Source: JALZHR01 sp036389695 (GTDB lineage Bacteria; Acidobacteriota; Blastocatellia; Pyrinomonadales; Pyrinomonadaceae). Taken from it: a stretch of 10,551 bases of DNA. Where the stretch lies: positions 1 to 10,551 of the forward strand of contig DASVWG010000502.1 of assembly GCA_036389695.1 (NCBI GenBank), given 5' to 3'. The notes beneath the pieces are model-generated. The model had not been told where the DNA came from. It saw only the letters and a list, made by a program, of their open reading frames with translations, and made no database searches. This document shows, piece by piece, positions 6,827-10,551 of this stretch (positions within the stretch are counted from its first letter, which is position 1; each line of letters opens with the position of its first letter). The translations under genes and the position numbers were made by a program.

Positions 6827-7353
6827 TTTTTGTCAAAAAAGCGAAGCCAAAGCGGGAGCGGGAGCCATTTTGGATTTTGAAGATAAGTTTGCCGGTTCAG
6901 CCGTTCGATTTTTTGCTCTGCCGCCGTCTGCAATTCGTCGGGCGGCAAATCGTTTTTGTTTTCGTAGCAGGCGTGTTGGATGCACGGAACTGGCTTGCCT
7001 TCTTTGTGAATCAGACAGCCTGTTCCTTTTTCAAAAAGAGGGCAGGCGAAAGTTTGCGCGAACGTGTCGCCGGAATCTTTTAAATCGTATTTTTCGATTG
7101 TTTCCGCATTGCGCCGGTAGATTTCTTTTTGTTTCGCTTCGTCAAATTTTCGCAAAGCTTCGCGAACGGCGACGGCTTCCAGACGCGTGATGTGAACGTT
7201 GACGAAATGCGCGTCCGTGCAGCACGAGCCTTGCACCGGACAGGTCAGGCAGTCTTTCGCGCGATGCTCGTAGTTTTCGCGTATAAAATTTTGAAAATCG
7301 GATTTTAATTTTCCGAGTTTCGCGAGTGCTTGTTTTTCCGAAAACGGTTTCAT
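6823..7353 (-). CDS. Cysteine-cluster (YkgJ/CxxCxxCC-type) protein
   Basis: This 176-aa soluble protein has eight well-placed cysteines: C35, C38, C44 and C45 in 'CLTCPVQGSCC', and C104, C113, C124 and C129 in 'FACPLFEKGTGCLIH' and 'PCIQHAC'. This matches the YkgJ-type zinc/iron-chelating cluster family, in which the cysteines bind Zn or an Fe-S cluster. The biochemical role is not established. The C-terminus is Trp/Pro/Leu-rich ('PKWLPLPLWLRFF'). ATG 7353 is the start, although no good ribosome site is seen. The gene is divergent from the peroxiredoxin gene across a 49-bp gap, so both could share a control region. A redox or metal link between them is possible but inferred only from position. 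Confidence 0.82.
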   Translation of the reverse strand: MKPFSEKQALAKLGKLKSDFQNFIRENYEHRAKDCLTCPVQGSCCTDAHFVNVHITRLEAVAVREALRKFDEAKQKEIYRRNAETIEKYDLKDSGDTFAQTFACPLFEKGTGCLIHKEGKPVPCIQHACYENKNDLPPDELQTAAEQKIERLNRQTYLQNPKWLPLPLWLRFFDKN

Positions 7354-7354
7354 T

Positions 7355-7363
7355 TGCTAGAAT
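7355..7363 (+). promoter_or_regulatory. Candidate extended -10 promoter for bcp
   Basis: TGCTAGAAT (7355-7363) is a TGn-extended -10 with TAGAAT matching five of six bases. There is no good -35, as is common for extended -10 promoters. It lies in the 49-bp divergent gap, about 35 nt before the bcp start. Confidence 0.35.
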
Positions 7364-7402
7364 TTAAGAACACAAGAAAATTCTACATCAAACTGGAGAA
7401 AT

Positions 7403-7861
7403 ATGCTGAACGAAGGCGATATTGCACCCGATTTTACGACTAAAGACCAGAACGGCAAAGAAGTCCGTCTGTCCGATTTGCGCGGGCAGCGCGTGGTTTT
7501 GTATTTTTACCCGAAAGACGACACGCCGGGCTGTACGAAACAGGCGTGCAGCTTGCGCGATTCCCACGACGCGTTCACGGAAAAAGGCATAAAAGTTCTC
7601 GGCGTCTCGAACGACGACGAAGCGTCGCACCAGAAATTTATCTCGAAATTCAGCCTGCCTTTCGATTTGCTCGCCGACACGGAAAAAGAAATCGTCAACG
7701 CTTACGGCGTCTACGGCGAAAAAAATATGTACGGCAAAAAATACATGGGCATCAACCGGACGACGTTTTTGATTGACGAAGAAGGCAAAATCAAAAAGAT
7801 TTTCAAAAAGGTCAATGTGGACGAACACGCCGATGAGGTTTTGAAAGCCTTCGAAAGTTAG
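7403..7861 (+). CDS. bcp: Bcp/PrxQ-type thiol peroxidase (peroxiredoxin)
   Basis: This 152-aa thioredoxin-fold peroxiredoxin reduces hydrogen peroxide and alkyl hydroperoxides with electrons from thioredoxin. It is cytoplasmic and fits the usual Bcp length. 'YPKDDTPGCTKQACSLRD' (36-53) carries the peroxidatic Cys44, with Thr41 and Pro42 just before it. Cys49, five residues later, is the resolving cysteine of atypical two-Cys (PrxQ-alpha) enzymes. 'KVLGVSNDD', 'FDLLADTE' and 'YMGINRTTFLID' are further family landmarks, the last containing the conserved Arg. GGAGA lies just before ATG 7403. The stop TAG shares its last base with the left arm of a long inverted repeat that may terminate the transcript. 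Divergent transcription with the cysteine-cluster gene is noted above. Confidence 0.96.
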   Translation: MLNEGDIAPDFTTKDQNGKEVRLSDLRGQRVVLYFYPKDDTPGCTKQACSLRDSHDAFTEKGIKVLGVSNDDEASHQKFISKFSLPFDLLADTEKEIVNAYGVYGEKNMYGKKYMGINRTTFLIDEEGKIKKIFKKVNVDEHADEVLKAFES

Positions 7862-7976
7862 TCAGAACCGCCTGCGGTAGCGGGCGGTTTAACGCAGCCG
7901 ACTTAAAACGTAAAAATAAATTTCAAACGTCTGAGATATTAATCTTCAACCGCCCGCTATCGCAGGCGGTTCTGAC
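7861..7976. repeat. REP/BIME-like long inverted repeat, 29-bp arms
   Basis: Arm 7861-7889 is the reverse complement of arm 7948-7976 with one mismatch in 29 bp, around a 58-bp AT-rich centre. Each arm can also fold on itself: AACCGCC pairs with GGCGGTT at 7866-7872/7883-7889, and again at 7948-7954/7965-7971. Two GC-rich hairpin units in opposite orientation are the layout of a REP doublet (BIME) or a small MITE. The left hairpin ends in TTT and may act as a weak terminator for bcp. I see no target duplication and no transposase nearby. Confidence 0.75.
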
Positions 7977-7998
7977 ATTTGCGCCCACCGCAAAAAAT

Positions 7999-9195
7999 AT
8001 GTCGAATAGCAGAATGAGCTGGGCGGAAATGCTGGATGTTCTCACCGATTCCGACCGGCGGCGCAACACGATTTTAGAGAAGCCTTCGGAGCTTGAGCGG
8101 ATGGCTTTGTTTTTGCTCCGGCGCGAGGGATTTTCGGCTCAATTAGCGCCGCAGACGCAGAAAAATTACGACCTTGAGCTTTTCCGTCCCGGCGAACGGC
8201 TCGCCGTTCTGGTGCGCAATCATCGCGCGAAGGTTCACCTCGGACAAATCGAAAAATTTCTCGATTTTCTCGAAAAGGAAAACGCGAAGACTTTTGCGGG
8301 CGGAATTTTCGTTTCGACCAGTGGTTTCACGCCTTCGGTTTACGCCTACCTGCGCGAGGAAAAAATCACACAATTAAGGCTGGCGATTTTGCGCGGCAGC
8401 CAGTTGATTTGGGACTGCGAGAAAATCGACGGCGCGGACGAGTGCGAGAAGACGACTTACATCGGCGTTTTTACCTGCAAGGGCGGCGTCGGCAAAACGA
8501 CGATTGCGGCGCATTTGGCGGGCGCGTTTGCGCTGAATGGCTACGATGTCGCGCTGCTCGATTTAGACCGCCAGCAGAATTTGAAAAAGCTGCTCGGCGA
8601 AGGCGTCTATCTGCCCGCGACGAAAGGGCAAATCGGCTCGGTGATTTCGGTTTTGAGCTTTGAGGATTGGGACGAAACGGCGTATAAAGATACGAAAATC
8701 GTCGTCTGCGACTGCAATCCCGAATTTGACGCGAACCCGACGGATTTTATCCGAAACTTCGATTACTGCCTGATTCCGACGACGCTCAACCCGCTCGGCG
8801 TCAACAAAAACGCGGACGTCATCAAGCGGACTTTCAAAGAGATTCGCCGCGTCAACGAAAAAGCGCATCTGCACGTTTTGATAAACAATCTGCACACGGA
8901 CGAGGAAAACCGCAACGCGCTTTTGAACGAGGTTTTAAAAACGCAGTTCAAGCAGTTTACCGAGCGCGATTCGCGCTGTCATTACATCAACCCGGCGGAA
9001 TGCGCGATTCGTTTCAGCAAACAGCTTCTCTACTGGGGCTTTCACATCTTCGAAAACGCGCGACCGCAGCTTGCCTTTCGCTCCATCGGCAGCTATTCGT
9101 ATCCGCGTATGGATTTTCTGAAGCTGGTCGATTATCTGGAAACGCAAGCGCAGTTTCACAAAGCGAAAGCGAAATTTTTCACCGCCGGAAGCTAA
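7999..9195 (+). CDS. Fusion of restriction-endonuclease-like (Mrr-type) domain with ParA/MinD-type ATPase
   Basis: The C-terminal part of this 398-aa protein (about 153-385) is a ParA/MinD/Soj ATPase. It has the deviant Walker A 'CKGGVGKTT' (160-168) with both signature Lys161 and catalytic Lys166, 'VALLDLDRQQNL' (184-195) and the Walker B-like 'IVVCDCNP' (234-241). Residues about 30-138 look like a restriction-endonuclease fold of the Mrr type: 'ELERMALFLLRREGFSA', then Asp58 in 'NYDLEL', strand 'RLAVLVRNHRAKV', and 'GGIFVSTSGFTPSVYAYL', which resembles the Mrr 'a..gi.vT...ft..A' strand-helix. The expected Q/ExK is replaced by LVR (71-73), so catalysis is probably lost and DNA or ligand binding kept. 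Such a pairing suggests ATP-driven DNA positioning or sensing. No parB or parS is seen. No ribosome site precedes ATG 7999; ATG 8014 is an alternative. The ATPase call is firm, the N-terminal fold tentative. Confidence 0.82.
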   Translation: MSNSRMSWAEMLDVLTDSDRRRNTILEKPSELERMALFLLRREGFSAQLAPQTQKNYDLELFRPGERLAVLVRNHRAKVHLGQIEKFLDFLEKENAKTFAGGIFVSTSGFTPSVYAYLREEKITQLRLAILRGSQLIWDCEKIDGADECEKTTYIGVFTCKGGVGKTTIAAHLAGAFALNGYDVALLDLDRQQNLKKLLGEGVYLPATKGQIGSVISVLSFEDWDETAYKDTKIVVCDCNPEFDANPTDFIRNFDYCLIPTTLNPLGVNKNADVIKRTFKEIRRVNEKAHLHVLINNLHTDEENRNALLNEVLKTQFKQFTERDSRCHYINPAECAIRFSKQLLYWGFHIFENARPQLAFRSIGSYSYPRMDFLKLVDYLETQAQFHKAKAKFFTAGS

Positions 9196-9306
9196 AGGCA
9201 GAAACGCGACAGTTATGGAGCGTGCTTTTTAGCGATGAACAATGAAACCGAAGTTTCGTCTTCATCAACTTGAGACACGCTCCATAACTGTCGCGTTTCT
9301 GCCTTT
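9194..9306. repeat. Perfect 31-bp inverted repeat (113-bp hairpin element) between convergent genes
   Basis: Arm 9194-9224 is the exact reverse complement of arm 9276-9306. The 51-bp centre holds nested pairings: GATGAA (9234-9239) with TTCATC (9261-9266), and GAAAC (9244-9248) with GTTTC (9253-9257) around a CGAA tetraloop. A transcript from either strand would fold into one long rod. The left arm starts inside the ATPase gene's TAA (9193-9195), and the right arm ends 10 bp before the stop of the opposite gene at 9317. It could serve as a bidirectional terminator or mRNA 3'-end protector, although there is no clean U-tract. It could also be a MITE-like dispersed repeat. Confidence 0.8.
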
Positions 9307-9316
9307 GTAGATTACT

Positions 9317-10123
9317 CTACGGATTCTGCTTTGACGGAATCGGAACGTCGCCGTTCACGCCGAAATTCGCGACTCGCAAACTCGAATTTGTGCTGTTGAT
9401 GATATACCACGCGCCGTCGGTCGGGCGATAGACCGCCAAATCCGATTTGCCGTCGCCGTCGTAATCGCCGGGCGTCGGAATGTCCGTCGCGATGCCGAAT
9501 TGCTGTCCGAAAAATCCGGCTTGGCTGCGCAGAACATACCACGTTCCCTGATTCGGACGATAGACGGCGAAATCGGCTTTGCCGTCGGCGTCGTAATCGC
9601 CGACAACAGGTTTATCGGAAGCAACGCCGAACTGCACGCCGTTGAATTGGTTGTTCGCCAGATTCAGCGTGTACCAGACGCCTTCGCGGTAAACCGCAAG
9701 CTCGCTGCGCCCGTCGCCATCATAATCTGCCGGCGCGGGAATGTCCGCTGCGATGCCGAAATTTGTCGCCAGCAGATTTGAATTCGAGCTGTATATCGCA
9801 TACCACGCGCCGTCGCGATAAACGGCGACGTCGGTTTTGCCGTCGCCGTCGAAATCGTCGGCAACCGGTCTATCGGTTGAAATTCCGAATTGCTGCCCGC
9901 GAAAAGTATTGTTCGAGCTGTTAAGAATAAACCAGAATCCGCCCTGCGGGCGATAAACGCCCAAATCGGTTTTGCCGTCGCCGTCATAATCGCCGGACGC
10001 GGGAATATCGCCGTTGCTGCCGAATTGCGTCGCGGCAAAACCGGCTTGGCTGCGGAGCAGATACCATGTTCCGTCCGCCGGTCGGAAAACCGAAACGTCC
10101 GTTTTGCCGTCGCCGTCAAAATC
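9317..10123 (-). repeat. Six tandem FG-GAP/VCBS coding repeats
   Basis: Six coding units of 43-49 codons (about 130 bp each) start with 'D[FY]D.DG[KR]' at aa 130, 174, 219, 262, 305 and 349, counted from the TTG at 10510. The DxDxDG cores are likely Ca-binding loops. At the DNA level the recurring block reads as variants of TTTGCCGTCGCCGTC on the + strand. Units 1 and 5 share 'LRSQAGF', which points to internal duplication. Confidence 0.9.
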
Positions 10124-10551
10124 CGCAACCGCTTTCGAACTCGGGACGGTATTAATCTGATACGCGCCGCGCCCGTAAGTTCCGGCTTGCAGCAAACCGC
10201 TCGCATTGATGTCCAGTTCGGAAACAATCACCGGCGGCATTCCGTCGTTGAAGGTTTCCCATGTGCCGCCGTCGGTCGTCGAGCGAAAAACGCCGATGTC
10301 CGTGCCGACATAAAGCGTCGACGGGTTGCGCGGGTCAATCGCCAGAGTATTGGTCGGAATGTTCGGCAGATTGCCGCTGATGTCCGTCCAGCTTGCGCCG
10401 GCGTTAATCGTTTTGAAAACGTGACCGGAATCGAAGCCCGAAACCGTCAGATAAGGGACGCTCGGATTAGACGGGCTGACAGTGATGCTCTTGATAAAGC
10501 GTTGCGGCAAGCCGTTCGTGATTTGCGTAAAGCTCGTTCCGCCGGTCGTGC
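9317..10551 (-). CDS. Secreted beta-propeller plus FG-GAP repeat protein (5'-truncated by window edge)
   Basis: This is the C-terminal ~410 residues of a larger protein. The frame stays open to the window edge and begins with '...TTGGTSFTQITNG', so the TTG at 10510 is not the start. Residues up to about 120 (counted from 10510) are blades of a BNR/sialidase-like or VPS10-like propeller: 'VFKTINAGASWTDISGNLP', 'TLYVGTDIGVFRSTTDGGTW' with an Asp-box (S..DGG.W), and 'AGTYGRGAYQI'. From 130 on, six FG-GAP/VCBS units follow, each with DxDxDG and VYRP..G.WY elements. The protein ends without a sorting domain or anchor ('VPIPSKQNP'). Such proteins are normally exported and act in cell-surface binding or matrix functions; the specific ligand is unknown. 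The gene converges on the ParA-fusion gene, with the 31-bp inverted repeat between them. Confidence 0.9.
   Translation of the reverse strand, partial: TTGGTSFTQITNGLPQRFIKSITVSPSNPSVPYLTVSGFDSGHVFKTINAGASWTDISGNLPNIPTNTLAIDPRNPSTLYVGTDIGVFRSTTDGGTWETFNDGMPPVIVSELDINASGLLQAGTYGRGAYQINTVPSSKAVADFDGDGKTDVSVFRPADGTWYLLRSQAGFAATQFGSNGDIPASGDYDGDGKTDLGVYRPQGGFWFILNSSNNTFRGQQFGISTDRPVADDFDGDGKTDVAVYRDGAWYAIYSSNSNLLATNFGIAADIPAPADYDGDGRSELAVYREGVWYTLNLANNQFNGVQFGVASDKPVVGDYDADGKADFAVYRPNQGTWYVLRSQAGFFGQQFGIATDIPTPGDYDGDGKSDLAVYRPTDGAWYIINSTNSSLRVANFGVNGDVPIPSKQNP

Noticed and set aside
7999..9195. A plasmid partition locus (parA with parB and parS).
   Set aside because: There is no parB-like gene or iterated parS-like site on either side, and the flanks are ordinary chromosomal genes.
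7861..9306. The two inverted-repeat elements as the ends of one composite transposon carrying the ParA-fusion gene.
   Set aside because: The arms of the two elements are unrelated, no target-site duplication is visible, and no transposase lies inside.
9317..10123. Long opposite-frame open readings over the FG-GAP region and other GC-rich genes, up to 187 codons.
   Set aside because: They are shadows of the real frames. Their composition is Arg/Ala/Ser-rich without domains, and the FG-GAP frame is clearly coding.

Overview
The window looks like chromosomal DNA of a soil Acidobacteriota, probably class Blastocatellia (Pyrinomonadaceae-like). The clearest hint is the 3' protein, a BNR/WD40-type beta-propeller followed by six FG-GAP/VCBS units with a DxDxDG core and a 'DFDGDGKTD...VYRP..G.WY' consensus, which I associate with that group. 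The secreted protein with an Ig/PKD-like 'YEWEVSAGKI' core fits too. Placement is from protein style only. There is no rRNA, tRNA or CRISPR array that I can see, and no gene-free stretch longer than about 215 bp.

Layout: (1) 102-1847 +, an intact ABC1/UbiB-family atypical kinase. (2) 1855-2166 +, an AT-rich small gene split by one in-frame TAG. (3) 2197-2835 +, a cytoplasmic CBM9-like protein, convergent with (4) 2851-3582 -, an exported Ig/PKD-like protein. (5) 3583-3796, a regulatory region with two matching 16-bp palindromes around a candidate promoter, ahead of (6) 3797-4834 +, a phage-type RecA-fold ATPase (Sak4/AAA_24-like) with a terminator after it. (7) 4990-5412 +, an AT-rich orphan. 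(8) 5458-6826 +, three small genes with strong ribosome sites: a membrane protein, a VOC protein and another membrane protein. (9) 6823-7353 -, a cysteine-cluster (YkgJ-like) protein, divergent from (10) 7403-7861 +, a Bcp peroxiredoxin. (11) 7999-9195 +, a ParA/MinD-type ATPase fused behind a restriction-endonuclease-like N-terminal domain. (12) 9317 to the right edge, -, the truncated propeller/FG-GAP protein.

The most unusual part is 7861-9306. The fused ParA gene is bracketed by two long inverted repeats of similar size but unrelated sequence: 29-bp arms with one mismatch around 58 bp, and 31-bp perfect arms around 51 bp. Each begins inside the stop codon of the gene to its left. The ParA gene has no visible ParB or parS partner here, and its nuclease-like domain seems to have lost its catalytic residues. 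It may therefore be a DNA-positioning or sensing protein rather than a nuclease. Other accessory signals are the phage-type ATPase with its own operator-like palindromes, the amber-interrupted small gene and the AT-rich orphan. The housekeeping-type genes (ABC1 kinase, Bcp, YkgJ-like) show nothing abnormal.
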